A stretch of 64,000 bases of DNA from Porpolomopsis calyptriformis (Eukaryota; Basidiomycota; Agaricomycetes; Agaricales; Hygrophoraceae): NCBI GenBank assembly GCA_951640195.1, contig OX621171.1:682001-746000 (forward strand), given 5' to 3'. The notes beneath the pieces are model-generated. The model saw nothing but the letters and a program-made list of their open reading frames with translations, was not told the origin of the DNA and ran no database searches. Shown here piece after piece: positions 31,407-42,460 of the stretch (positions are counted from its first letter, which is position 1; every line of letters begins with the position of its first letter). Position numbers and translations under genes: made by a program.

Positions 31407-34085
31407 CTGGGACCATGTGATCGAACTTCTCCCCAGAACCAAAGAGAAGCTCGACTGTAAGGTCTATCCACTCTCCATGGATGAACGTGCCCAACTGGAT
31501 GAATTCTTGGAAGAGAATCTCCGCACTGGACGAATTTGAAAATCAATTTCCCCCATTGCCTCCCCATTCTTCTTCATCAAGAAGAAAGATGGTCAACTAC
31601 GCCCCATCCAGGACTATTGAAAGCTCAATAACATGACTGTCAAGAACCGGTATCCCCTCCCTCTGATCAATGAGTTGATCGACACCCTGCAGAATGCTCG
31701 CTATTTCACCAAGCTAGACGTTCGCTGGGGATACAACAATGTCCAGATCAAGGAAGGAGACGAACACAAAGCTGCATTCCGAACCAACTGTGGCTTGTTT
31801 GAACCCCTTGTTATGTTCTTCGGTCTCACCAACTCACCCGTGACATTCCAAAACATATCTTCCACATCTAAATCATCGAAGGACATGTCTTGGTCTACAT
31901 AGATGACATCCTCATCTTTGACAAGGACCTCGAAACGCACCACCAACACATTTACGAAGTTATGACCACACTTCGCGAACACAAGCTCTACCTCAAGCCT
32001 GAGAAGTGCGATTTCGACCAACACCAAGTGGAATACCTCAGTGTCATCGTGTCTGAAGGCCATGTTAAGATGGACCCTGTCAAGGTCCAAGGAATCACTG
32101 ACTGGCCAACCCCCGAATGCAAGCGAGATATCCAAGCTTTCCTTGGATTTTGCAACTTCTATCATCGATTCATCCACCATTTTGCTGGGATTACTTGACC
32201 TCTTAATACGCTGACTGGAAACACTCCTTTCGATTGGACCACTGAATGCCAGGACACCTTTGACCCCCTGAAAACAATCATTACTACTTCTCCCATTCTT
32301 TCAATCACTAATGATAACGACTTGCTCCATGTGGAAACTGATGCCTCAGACTACACATTGGGTGCTATACTATTGCAAAAACAAGACAACATTTGGAAGC
32401 CCATTGCTTACGTCTCCAAGGCCTTTACCCCCATGGAACGAAATTACCAAATTTATGATCACAAGTTACTCGCAATTATGACTACACTCCAGGAGTTCCA
32501 CAAATGGCTGTTATCTGCTAAACAAGTCTTTGAGGTTTGGACGGATCACGCCAACCTCCAGTACTTCAAGCTACCCCAGAAGCTGAACAGATGCCAGGCC
32601 AGGTGGCTCATGGAGCTTCAGGACTATCACTTCACTCTCCACCATGTCGCCGGCAGGGCCAACTCCAAGGCCAATATCCTGTTGAGGCGACCGGGTTTTG
32701 AGAGGGGGGTGAATGACAATGACGATGTTATTTTACTCCCATCTAATCTTTTTCCTGCCTTGGATCACCCTATTGTAGATCTTCGTCAGGTTCAACATGA
32801 GATTGAACCCACTAATTTCCATTCTTGAATCCAAAGTTCATACTGGAACTCCGAAAAACAAGTCACGCTCCTTCAAGAAAAATGCAAAACCAATTGGAAA
32901 ACCCGAGACGATGGTATCAAGACTTTCTTGGACCAGACTTATATCTCAAAGGACACCCCACTCCGTGGCGAAATCATTGCTCAATACCACGACAACCCTC
33001 TCTCAGGACACTATGGCTCCTTCAAGACCTCTGAAGCTGTGTGTCGCAACTACTGGTGGCCCACCATTAGGAGAGATGTCGAGACCTATATTTGTGGTTG
33101 TGAAACATGCCAATGCACCAAGGCATCCCGACTCCCTGTGAAAACCCTGCTCCACCCCTTCGATCCTCCTCCTCAACCCTGGGATACAATCACAGTTGAT
33201 CTTGTAGGCCCCATACCTGAATGTCAGGGCTACAACGCGATCCTCACGATCGTTGATCACTTCTCAAAGGCTGTCAAGTTTGAAGCCACCCACATCGAGC
33301 TGAACTCCGAAGGATTCATGAAAATTATTCGTGATTGTGTCATCCGGGATTATGGTGTCCCCTGACGTATCATCCACGATCACAATCCACGATTCATTTC
33401 CAAGTTCATGACTGATCTCTTTCGCCTTCTGGGCACCTCCCAGAATGTTTCCACAGCTTACCATCCCCAGACCGATGGCCAGTCTGAACAAATGAATCAG
33501 ATGCTTGAACAATACCTTCGCGTCTTTGTCAATCATCGCCAGGATAATTGGAAGGAATGGCTTGCATTGGCTGAGTTCTCATACAACAACTCAGTTCACA
33601 CCGCCACGCGACAGACCCCCTTCTACGACAACTATGGCCAGAACCCCTGGAAAGGAAATGACACCACAAGAGAAGTCCAAAATGAATCTGCAACCGAATT
33701 CACTGATTGCATAAAGAACATCCACCAAGAAGCTGAAGCTGCTCTCAGGAGAGCAAATGAAACAATGAAGACTGCACATGATAAGCACATCTGAACTGCC
33801 TAGGAATACTCGCCAGGAGATAAAGTATGGTTAGCTGCTACCAATATCAAGACCAAATGACCAATGAAGAAGCTAGATAATAAATGCTTCAGCCCCTTCA
33901 AGGTCATCGAAAAGGTTGGTTGCTCTGCCTACAAGCTCGATCTCCCCCATGAATGGTTAGGACTCCACCCAGTCTTCGACGAATCCTACCTCTCCCCTTA
34001 TTGCTCTCCTTCATTTCCAAATCAGAAAAAACCTGCTCCCCCTCCTCCTATCCAACTAGAAGGCGACTCCAAATATGTCGTCGAT

Positions 34086-34444
34086 TGTCAGAGATATATT
34101 TTTTCCTTTTCCTTTGCTCGTCTATTCCCATTTACATCAGACAGTTTACACCAATAGCCGCTTAGCCACCCAAACTCTGCTTAGTAATACAAGGTGACCA
34201 AGCCATATCTATATTTAGTCAACCATCACTCTCCTTATCTACATGACTCATCCATAGTCGTTACGACTCACACGTAGTCAATATGACTCATACTTAGCTA
34301 GTATATAAAGCTAGCAGTAGATAGACTTAGGATAAGTCTGTTTCTTTCGTTAACACCCCAATCAGTAGTCTTCCAACCCTTTAAAACCCTACACCCAGAG
34401 CCTGAAGTAAAACCTTGCGATCAACCCTAGACTGCCGTCTAACA
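34086..34444 (+). repeat. Element C 5' LTR
   Basis: 359 bp, TGTCAGAGATAT...CCGTCTAACA, nearly identical to 40711-41069. Confidence 0.95.
34302..34346 (+). promoter_or_regulatory. Element C TATA box and self-primer donor
   Basis: TATATAAA at 34302-34309. AAGTCTGTTTCTT at 34334-34346 is the reverse complement of the sequence across the LTR/PBS border over 13 nt. The spacing of about 32 nt fits an mRNA starting with this word. Confidence 0.75.
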
Positions 34445-34456
34445 AGAAACAGACTT
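34445..34456 (+). promoter_or_regulatory. Element C primer-binding site (self-priming)
   Basis: AGAAACAGACTT directly after the LTR. With the last LTR base it makes 13 nt complementary to 34334-34346. Confidence 0.72.
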
Positions 34457-34624
34457 CCTTCTTGCTCACTCCACGCTATACAACCCCTACTCTGTCTGGC
34501 CAGTGCTGAAGGTCTTCACCCACGAGATCAATTTCACCACCCAGACATTAACATCGATTAGGCTTGCTCTCTCCCCTTGTATTCCCGTCAAGCCCCCCAA
34601 TATCCAACTGCCACCGTTCCACCA

Positions 34625-36046
34625 ATGGTTTTGACTCGTTCATCATCCACTATCCCTCACCCTGCTATCCCTCTCTCCCAGGAAGGCTCTCTCCCTCCTG
34701 CCCCAGCTCCCATCCTCGACGAGACGGTTGACCCTGCCCAAGAAGAAGAAGAACAAGAACAAGAAGAACAAGCGGGTCCCTCTCACTCAAAAGGGAAAGG
34801 TCGAGCTGAGGACAATGATGAGGATGAAGAAGAAGATCCATGCGTAGCCTTTGAGATCATGAAGCAGGATTATCAACAATTGCTGCAGGTCCAACAAGAC
34901 CAAGTGCAAGCGAGTCATAGAATCGAACAACAACTTCAAGTATTGATGGCCAACCTCATAGGCCCCCAACCTGTCCCTGCCCCTCTTGGGCTATTCCCAC
35001 AACCTCTCCAAGCACCCCCAGTATTCCCCCAACCTGTCCCTGCCCCTGCCCCTGTCCCTGCCCCTGCCCCTGCCCCCGCCAAGATCAAAATGAACCCTCC
35101 TGACGAATTCTCTGGTGATCCCACCAAGTTCTGCAACTTCCTGCGTCAAGTGAAGTTGAATCATTTGGGACGACCAGGAATCTCAGAGGCCGACAAGATT
35201 ATCTATGCCTTGTCATTTATGATCGGAGGAAATGCAGAACCATGGGCTGAGCGTCAAGTAGACGCTTACACAACGTTGAACTGGGTTGGTGCCGATTGGG
35301 CTGTCTTTGAACAAGCCCTCACCCGAGACTTTGGAGACTTGGACCCCAAGTCAACTGCTCAACTGAAGATCAAGGACGTCAAGCAGTTCAACAAGAGCAC
35401 AGAGGAGTACAACATCAATTTCAATCGATGGGCCCATGATACTGGATACGGACAAGAAGCTTCGGTGACTTTGTATAAAGACGGACTCAACCCCTCCCTT
35501 TTGCGACAGATCTACCTTTCAGATCGTCAACCCACCACCCTCTTTGAATGGCAGTCTCGTGCTGCAGAACTTGACAGACGACATCGAGAATTCCTGGCTA
35601 GAACATCTTCTAAGCCCCAGACTCGTAACACCTGCATCACCAACACCCCCTACCGACAAGGACCACCTGCTGGTCCCTCCACCTATTCCAACCCTGCTGC
35701 CCCCAGAATCAAACAAGAAGAAAAGCCTGCTTCACTAGGAGGAATTCCCAAAGGAGCATGTTTCAACTGTGGACGATTTGGCCACTTTGCCAGTTCTTGT
35801 CCCAATGCTCCTAGGACGAGTACTTCTGGTTCTGGAAGCCGCCCCTTCACCCCAGCAGCTAGAGGTCGTGGAGGAAAGAAACCCGGTCGAGGAAGAAATG
35901 TTCGAGTTCTGGAGACCTCAGCCTCAATTGAGGAGGTCAACTCCAATGAAGATTCTCGTCAAGACTTCGAGAAGTGTGGTATCGTCAACTGGGAGCCTAA
36001 GAGGAAAGAAGAGCTGAAGAGAGCTTTGGAGAAACAGGGTTTTTGA
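34625..36046 (+). CDS. gag: Element C Gag
   Basis: 474 codons from ATG 34625 (MVLTRSSSTIPHPAIPLSQE); a TTG 48 nt upstream keeps the frame open. There is a Glu-rich acidic stretch (residues 45-80), a helical segment (VAFEIMKQDYQQLLQVQQDQ), a Pro/Ala repeat region encoded near 34960-35080, and the Gag domain from KMNPPDEFSGDPTKFCNFLR to about residue 320. A single CCHC knuckle (CFNCGRFGHFASSC, near 35759) precedes a Gly/Arg-rich part and the C-terminus EKQGF. It is intact. It is clearly homologous to element A Gag, including the ends 'GIVNWEPKRKEELKRALEKQ' versus 'GIDRWPKERKAQLVKELKEQ'. Confidence 0.93.
   Translation: MVLTRSSSTIPHPAIPLSQEGSLPPAPAPILDETVDPAQEEEEQEQEEQAGPSHSKGKGRAEDNDEDEEEDPCVAFEIMKQDYQQLLQVQQDQVQASHRIEQQLQVLMANLIGPQPVPAPLGLFPQPLQAPPVFPQPVPAPAPVPAPAPAPAKIKMNPPDEFSGDPTKFCNFLRQVKLNHLGRPGISEADKIIYALSFMIGGNAEPWAERQVDAYTTLNWVGADWAVFEQALTRDFGDLDPKSTAQLKIKDVKQFNKSTEEYNINFNRWAHDTGYGQEASVTLYKDGLNPSLLRQIYLSDRQPTTLFEWQSRAAELDRRHREFLARTSSKPQTRNTCITNTPYRQGPPAGPSTYSNPAAPRIKQEEKPASLGGIPKGACFNCGRFGHFASSCPNAPRTSTSGSGSRPFTPAARGRGGKKPGRGRNVRVLETSASIEEVNSNEDSRQDFEKCGIVNWEPKRKEELKRALEKQGF
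36037..36046 (+). promoter_or_regulatory. Element C gag-pol -1 frameshift site
   Basis: CAG GGT TTT TGA: heptamer G GGT TTT at 36037-36043 immediately before the gag stop, with pol open in the -1 frame from TTG 36043. Confidence 0.6.
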
Positions 36047-39000
36047 ACAGTCCGGACAATAGCTCGTACGTTGCGGACTCCTTTTCTATGTGTACCACTA
36101 CCCCTATGCAATCTATTTCCCAAATTCTTGGTGCACTTGATTCGAGCGAAGAAGCTTTAACCATACCCCTTTGGTTGGAAACCACAGACACTGGTAGACG
36201 AATTGCCGCCAGTGCATTGATAGACTCTGGCGCCTCTGGATGCTTTATAAACTGGAATTTTGTGCAGGAGCGCGATATCCCTTTTTATCGATTGGAAGGA
36301 CCAATCCCTGTGCGGAACGCAGATGGGACAGACAACCGAGGAGGTCCCATCGAATATGCTGTAGACCTGTGGATGGAGACGCCAGATTTTCTTAGGGAAC
36401 GAACCCATTTGGAAGTGACAAATTTAGGAGATATGATACAGGTTATCCTCGGCTACCCGTGGCTCAAACGTAACGATCCCCTGGTTGACTGGAAGGCTGG
36501 AACACTGACTTCACGTCAGACTGTGGCCCCAACCAAGACTTCTCAGGCTGGAGTGATAGTGTCATGAGTAGGCTCTACATTGAATGGCGACTCCTATGCC
36601 AAGATTATCAGATTGGTCTCACTGGGAGACCATGCAAGACCCACTACCGTGGAGGAAGATATGAAGAAGTATGTGCCGAAGAAATACTGGAGGCACTGGA
36701 AGGTGTTTATGAAGACCACCTTCGATGAACTTCCCCCACGACGACCAGAATTTGACCATGCGATCGATCTCGAACCTACCTTTAGACCCAAGATCGGAAA
36801 GGTGTACAAACTCACTGAGTACGAACAGGGAAAGCTGAATGAATTCCTGGAGGAACAACTTGCAAGTGGACGAATACGACGATCGAACTCCAAATAGGCT
36901 GCCTCCTTCTTCTTTGCTGCCAAAGGTGAAGAAGTTAATGCCCAAGGACAAGATGCTGGACTACGTCCAATCCAAGACTATCGCTATCTGAATGCTCACA
37001 CAATCCCAGACGCCTATCCCTTACCTCTCATCTCTGAGATTATTCAACAGACCAAGTTATCAGAAGCGGAACTGTTCACAGTCATGGATATCCGATGGGG
37101 CTTTAACAATATTCATATCAAAGAAGGAGACGAATGGAAAGGAGCCTTCAACACTCGACGAGGGCTGTTTGAGCCCACCGTTATGTTCTTTGGAATGCGA
37201 AACTCGCCTGCCTCCTTCCAACGAATGATCGACGTTCTCTTCAAAGAGGTTATCGATTCCAAGCAGGTCCATATCTATATTGACGATATCCTGATCATGG
37301 GAAAGGACCTCACTGAACTCACCTATTGGACGGAACGAACTCTAGAGATCATGGAGAAGAATCAACTGTCCTGCAAACCCGTCAAGTGCCAGTTTGAGAA
37401 AAAGGAAGTGATTTATCTGGGGATGATGATCTCAAAAGGCCACATTGCTATTAACCCCAAGAAGGTTGAGGTGATCAGAACCTGGCCTATCCCCCAGAAG
37501 AAACGAGATCTCCAATCCTTCCTTGGCACTGCCAACTTTTGGCGGAGGTTTATCAAGGATTACTCCCTGATTGCTCGTCCTCTTAATGAGCTCCTACGAA
37601 AGGATCAAGAATGGATTTGGACTCCTAGGCAACAACGTGCTTTTGATACCCTCAAGAGTGCGCTTACCTCTGCTCCTGTTTTGAGGACCCCAAAGCCAAA
37701 TCTTCCTTACCTTCTGGAGACGGATGCTTCTGGTGTTGCACTGGGTGCAGTCTTGACCCAGAAAGAGAATGACGAAGAAGATTGGCATCCCATTGGCTTC
37801 TACTCCAAGACCCTCCTCCCAGCTGAACGAAATTACCCCACCCATGACCAAGAGCTTTTGGCCATCATATCTGCCTTGAATGAATGGAGATACCTTCTAC
37901 AAGGGACACGACAGCCTATTATGATCAAGACTGATAACCAGTCCCTCCAATATTTCATGACCAGTCGTCAACTCTCCAGGCGCCAGGCTAGATGGTCTGA
38001 ATTTTTAGCTCGCTTTTGGTTCAGAATCAGTTACCAGCTTAGAATCAAGAATAAGGCTGATGGACTCTCCAAACGTCCAGATCATTACCCGGAGTCTTAT
38101 GAGGAGGTGGAGGACAAGGTCCTTCTGCCAAAAGAACTTTTTGTCAATGCGCTTTTCATCAATGCGATTATCAGTTTATCGTCCCCCAACTTTTTATCCA
38201 AGCTTTGTTTTCATTCCCCCTTACCTCTCGAGATCATGGCCAAAATTGAAGATCCCTCTTCCGGATACACCCACGTAGATGGCATTGTGTGCGATGCTGG
38301 AGATCATATAGTTGTGCCAAAGGACGTATCTTTGCGCACAGAAATTATTCGATTGACCCACGACACACCCACTGGTGGCCATCCCGGTATTAAGAAGACG
38401 AAGGAATTGCTCCTCCGTAATTACACATGGGAAGGTGCCCCACAAGATATCACCAATTACGTGAAGTCCTGCCTTGCTTGTCAACAGACCAAGGTTTATC
38501 CACAGAAACCCACTGGACTTCTCCAACCGTTACCCCCTCCTACTAAACCGTGGCAACAGATCACTGCTGATCTTATCGTGGAACTCCCTAACTCAAAAGG
38601 ATTCGATGCTATTCTAGTTGTGGTGGACAGATTCACCAAATGGGCTTACTTCATCCCAACAACTGGAAACCTGTCTGCTAAAGGAACTGCTGCGCTATTT
38701 CAAGAACATGTCTGGAAGCACCATGGATGGCCAGAGAAGATCATTACTGATCGAGGAACCCAATTCTCATCGAAGTTCGCTACGTCATTGAATGAACTCC
38801 TAGGAACCACTTCTGGGCTTTCTACCGCCTATCACCCCCAAACAGATGGACAAACCGAACGAACCAATCAAGAGTTAGAGCAGTACATACGGCTCTACAC
38901 TAACTTCATGCAAGACGATTGGAAAGATTGGTTAGCTCCGGCGGAGTTCGCTTATAACAACCAAGAACATTCCTCCACTCACCAATCCCCCTTCTGGCTT

Positions 39001-39624
39001 GAATATGGCCGACACCCTCACACCCCCTTATCAGTTCCAACCCAAACCTCAAATCCCGATGCCAACGAGTTTTACGTGCAGCTTACTAGAGCTAGAGAGA
39101 ACGCTGAAGAGTCTCTTCAAAAGACCGCTAACTCAATGAAGCTCTATGCCGATCGAAAACGTCAAAAGGAACCCACGTTTTACGAAGGACAAAGGGTCTG
39201 GCTTGATGCCAAGAATTTGAAAACTGGCTGGCCCGCAAAGAAACTGGATGTCTGCCGGCTCGGACCTTTTATAATTCTAAAACAAGTATCGCCTGTGGCT
39301 TACCGACTAAAGCTACCGCTGTCATGGAGGATTCATCCCGTGTTTCACGTTTCGCTACTCAAGGCTCTAGAAGAGAATCTCGATCTCCACCCCCCGATCG
39401 GAGAAGATGACAATCTCCGACCACCTCCAGATGTGATCGAAGGAGAGCCCAAGTATGAAGTGGAACGTATTCTCAATCACACCCCAGGAAAACGGAACCG
39501 ACAATACCTAATCAAGTGGAAAGGCTACCCAATAGAGGCAGCCACCTGGGAACCACGATGGAACCTCAAGCACGCAAAAGATGTCTTAATGAATTATGAA
39601 AAGTCTATTCAAGCGGCGATTTAA
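36043..39624 (+). pseudogene. pol: Element C Pol, nearly intact (two stops)
   Basis: One frame of about 1190 codons with two interruptions: TGA 36565-36567 and TAG 36895-36897, the latter at the Gln expected before AASFFF. Protease ALIDSGASGCFINWNF near 36218; RT FFFAAKGEEVNAQGQ, MDIRWGFNN and YIDD near 37278; RNase H LETDASGVALGAVL with YPTHDQELLAI; integrase zinc segment GGHPGIKKTKELLLRNY, core ADLIVELPN, TDRGTQF and YHPQTDGQTERTNQE. The chromodomain near 39450-39590 reads YLIKWKGYPIEAATWEPRWN. The 846 codons from 37084 are uninterrupted and retain the RT and integrase catalytic Asp/Glu residues. Only two point changes separate it from a full polyprotein reading frame. Confidence 0.94.
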
Positions 39625-39738
39625 CTCTCTTTCACAAATACTACCGACATCACGATCGTTGAGCCTCTTTTTCTCCTTTTCAATCTCCAACGATTATAAG
39701 GACTTCCCCTTCCCGACAATCATCAAAAGAAGCACGAA

Positions 39739-40431
39739 ATGCCCCGCCAAGTTCTTTATGCTCGCAAGTCGACTGGGAGGCGTCCACCTCGAGGGAATCC
39801 CACCGCTTCTACCTCCAACCTCCCCCCCGATTCTTCTTCCTCCTCTTCCTCGTCCAACAGTGTCTTGGTTACCCGACGGTTCAAGAAGCCGAAACGACGT
39901 ACCGATACTATCGACAAGCTGGGACGAAACCGTAACTACCGAGGGCTCCCCTTTGCCAAGGTCGAGCACCTATCTGGGTGCCCCAAAACCTATGTCCCTT
40001 TTATCTCTGGAGCACGTCGATGCGAACTTAACTATGACCGTCACTGGTACACGTTCGACAAGGACAGCGACTTTGACGACAAGAAGAATCAACTCGAAGA
40101 TTGGCTGGAGGCGTACCAAGTTGGGCGCCAACTTTTGATGGTTATACCGGACTAGGACGAATCCGACGTCACCACCCCCACTATCCCCGAAGACCCCATC
40201 TCGCACCGCATCCATCGCGTCGCCGACTGACTCTATGCTGCCCGAAACGGGTACCGCTCGATGATGGATGCCAAGTACGAAAGGATCCTTGACCTGGAGG
40301 AGAATGCTGTGATGTGTAGGGAGCTGGCTGAAACTTGGTTGCGACGTGCCCGGGAGTTGGATGGCCGTTACCACTGGTTTGACCCAGATGGACACCTGCT
40401 TCAACCCCCAGTTTATGATGGCGCGACCTAG
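39739..40431 (+). pseudogene. Element C accessory ORF3, unknown function
   Basis: 231 codons between pol and the 3' LTR. The first 138 are open (MPRQVLYARKSTGRRPPRGN start) and end at TAG 40153-40155. The frame then continues past that stop and one TGA to TAG 40429-40431, with a coiled-coil-like part (KYERILDLEENAVMCRELAE, TWLRRARELDGRYHWFDPDG). The N-terminal part has a basic Ser-rich region, RTDTIDKLGRNRNYRGLPFA and CELNYDRHWYTFDKDSDF. I do not recognise the family. It occupies the ORF3 slot of A, B and D but is not alignable with them by eye over its full length. Confidence 0.55.
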
Positions 40432-40710
40432 GGACCGGATGCTGTTTCCGAACGAACAGTATTCCTTACGCCTCCCTTCTGGATGTGTGGTTAGAGAAGG
40501 TGATATCTACTAGAGAGTTGAGGAAAAGTATACCTAGTGGATAGTCTTTGATCCGACAACTATCCACTCATCCCTCCTCTTCATCGCCCACCCATCTCAT
40601 CACCCCTCTACCCACCTCTACCATCCCTTTACACCTCCCCTTGACACCCTTCCTTCGCTTCGAAGGGTCTCCTCAAAATTCGGGACGAATTTCCTTTTTG
40701 TGGAGGTGAA

Positions 40711-41069
40711 TGTCAGAGATATATTTTTTCCTTTTCCTTTGCTCGTCTATTCCCATTTACATCAGACAGTTTACACCAATAGCCACTTAGCCACCCAAAC
40801 TCCGCTTAGTAATACAAGGTGACTAAGCCATATCTATATTTAGTCAACCATCACTCTCCTTATCTACATGACTCATCCATAGTCGTTACGACTCACACGT
40901 AGTCAATATGACTCATACTTAGCTAGTATATAAAGCTAGCAGTAGATAGACTTAGGATAAGTCTGTTTCTTTCGTTAACACCCCAATCAGTAGTCTTCCA
41001 ACCCTTTAAAACCCTACACCCAGAGCCTGAAGTAAAACCTTGCGATCAACCCTAGACTGCCGTCTAACA
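40711..41069 (+). repeat. Element C 3' LTR
   Basis: 359 bp. It is preceded by TGGAGGTGAA (probable polypurine tract) and, about 30 bp before, the GGGACGAATTTCCTTTT block shared with A and D. Confidence 0.95.
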
Positions 41070-41671
41070 TCGATGAAATTCTAGACTCTCATCTGCGACA
41101 AGGAAAACTACAATATTTGGTACACTGGGAAGGCTACACCAGTGAAGAAAACACCTAGGAACCCGAGTCAAACATCAGGAATGCCCAAGAATCGATCAAC
41201 GAGTTTCACGCTCTCCGTCCCGATCAACCAGCTCCTCGACTCTGACTCTGTGTTATTCGAATAGACAACTTCTTTGGAATTGATGAACGACTGTATGACC
41301 CAATCACAGACTCCACTGGCGAAGACTACAAATCACCGAAGGTCAGTGATAATATCGACGTTCTCATCCCACTCTACCCCACAGAAGTCAATCAACTACT
41401 CGAACGCGATTTCAATGGTTCCATCTTCCTCCCCCATCTGCCTTCATCTGCTTGTCGAGCATGGATCTATGAATTTAGTCCTGTCAATGCAATCACTGCT
41501 GTGTTATAGCTAGATGGTCACAGTCGCTTACTCCGAATGTATCAACTAGTCTCTCCTCTGTCCACCCTAGAAATTCATTGACAATATCAATATCATCTCC
41601 CTACCTCTCCCTGTTACGCGCCTCAGTGGTTATTGCGAGATTGCTCAAGACATCTCCAACACCTGTTCTAA
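41070..41671 (+). pseudogene. pol: Element E2 Pol C-terminus: rest of chromodomain and extension
   Basis: Continuation of E2 pol after element C: EILDSHLRQGKLQYLVHWEG, then YTSEENT with TAG in place of Trp (E1 keeps Trp), then EPESN. Past the chromodomain the same frame goes on with NFFGIDERLYDPITDSTGED, VLIPLYPTEVNQLLERDFNG and WIYEFSPVNAITAVL to TAA 41669-41671. A TGA after APRL and others interrupt it. The extension of roughly 130 residues is conserved in E1 and has no family I can name. Confidence 0.75.
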
Positions 41672-41705
41672 ACGTCGCATGGATGCAAATTTGAAGAGAG
41701 GGTGA

Positions 41706-42102
41706 TGTTACGGCCACTCAATTTTGTTGTCTCACCAACTTTCCTTTTTTGTGTTATCTTATCTTATCTTCGATTTCATCTTATCTTATCTCTCCTTATC
41801 TAATCTTCTATCTTATCTCCTCATAGATCAGAGGTGATAACGCCATTGGCTGATGAAGACATGCTCCGCAGCAACTCTGCAGTAGCTACACAAGGCTGCG
41901 CAATACTGCGCATTAGTCAGCCATTCCATGGATCATTGCTGTGGTTATCACAATCACAGGTCCAGACCTGGGTAGATATAAGTAGTGCACAGAATGCTTG
42001 TATCTTCCCTAGATTGGTCCTTTAACGTTGTCACCACCAGTTTATGCGCTGGTCTCTCTGTGATTTACGTCTAGCGACCTGAGTCCCCCTGCCAACATAA
42101 CA
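41706..42102 (+). repeat. Element E2 3' LTR
   Basis: 397 bp, TGTTACGGCC...CCAACATAACA, preceded by the purine tract AAGAGAGGGTGA. Confidence 0.93.
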
Positions 42103-42460
42103 CTATCACCTACTGGGTAATGAACACCCCCCTACTAGTGAACATGTCACACTTAGATAATGCAATGTCACAATGGCAGAATGAAAGTCCGACTGGGACT
42201 GACGGCCATTTGTTGGCATCTGTACTCGCAGTTTACAGCTCCGACTCAAACTTTCATTAATCGTTACACTCAAGTGTGACATTGACCACAATTTCTATCT
42301 CCTCGAGTTCTTTATATTTCGCATTCATTCTTGTTGGAGATGGAAGGTAGTGCTATAAACATAATGTATTACATGTAGCTAAGAAATGTGGCTATGCTTT
42401 GATGAGGAAAACCAACATGTTCACTAGTAGGGGGGTGTTCATTACCCAGTAGGTGATAGT
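42103..42460. mobile_element. MITE with 45-bp terminal inverted repeats
   Basis: 358 bp, starting CTATCACCTACTGGGTAATG and ending with its exact reverse complement. The inverted repeats are perfect over 45 bp (42103-42147 against 42416-42460). E1 LTR sequence reads TTATA before it (27391-27395) and TATCTACCC after it (42461). Comparison with the intact E1 3' LTR (TTATATCTACCC) shows a TA duplication, as in Tc1/mariner elements. No coding potential. E2 later inserted after its first 5 bp. Confidence 0.93.

Larger units (their letters stand above)
29860..34085 (+). pseudogene. pol: Element E2 Pol, part before element C
   Basis: It begins at the ATGA overlap. Protease ALIDSGCKGSCIDIKY near 30405; [19 protein letters not shown] and [11 protein letters not shown], with [12 protein letters not shown] near 31892; RNase H VETDASDYTLGAIL; integrase zinc segment HYGSFKTSEAVCRNYWWPTI, core VDLVGPIPE and YHPQTDGQSE; start of the chromodomain at SKYVVD, where element C entered. 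Stops include TGA near 30490 and TAA near 30925 (Gln in E1), with frame changes in RT and integrase. Two solo LTRs interrupt it at 30945-31155 and 31196-31406. Confidence 0.88.
34086..41069 (+). mobile_element. Ty3/Gypsy chromovirus C, full length
   Basis: 6984 bp with 359-bp LTRs and the duplication TCGAT at 34081-34085 and 41070-41074. It is inserted in the chromodomain codons of E2: SKYVVD resumes as EILDSHL after it, and E1 has the uninterrupted SKYVIDEILDSHL. The LTRs differ at about three positions by eye, so it is the youngest layer of the nest. Gag is intact and pol has two stops. Confidence 0.96.
27401..42102 (+). mobile_element. Ty3/Gypsy chromovirus E2 with solo LTRs and element C inside
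   Basis: Same family as E1, opposite strand, inserted 5 bp inside the MITE that sits in the E1 5' LTR (TSD CTATC at 27396-27400 and 42103-42107). Its own sequence is 27401-34085 plus 41070-42102; element C fills 34086-41069. Two 211-bp solo LTRs lie in pol. LTRs differ at about 14 positions plus a 15-nt indel (extra TTATCTCTCC-type repeat in the 3' copy). Gag is intact; pol is not. Confidence 0.94.
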
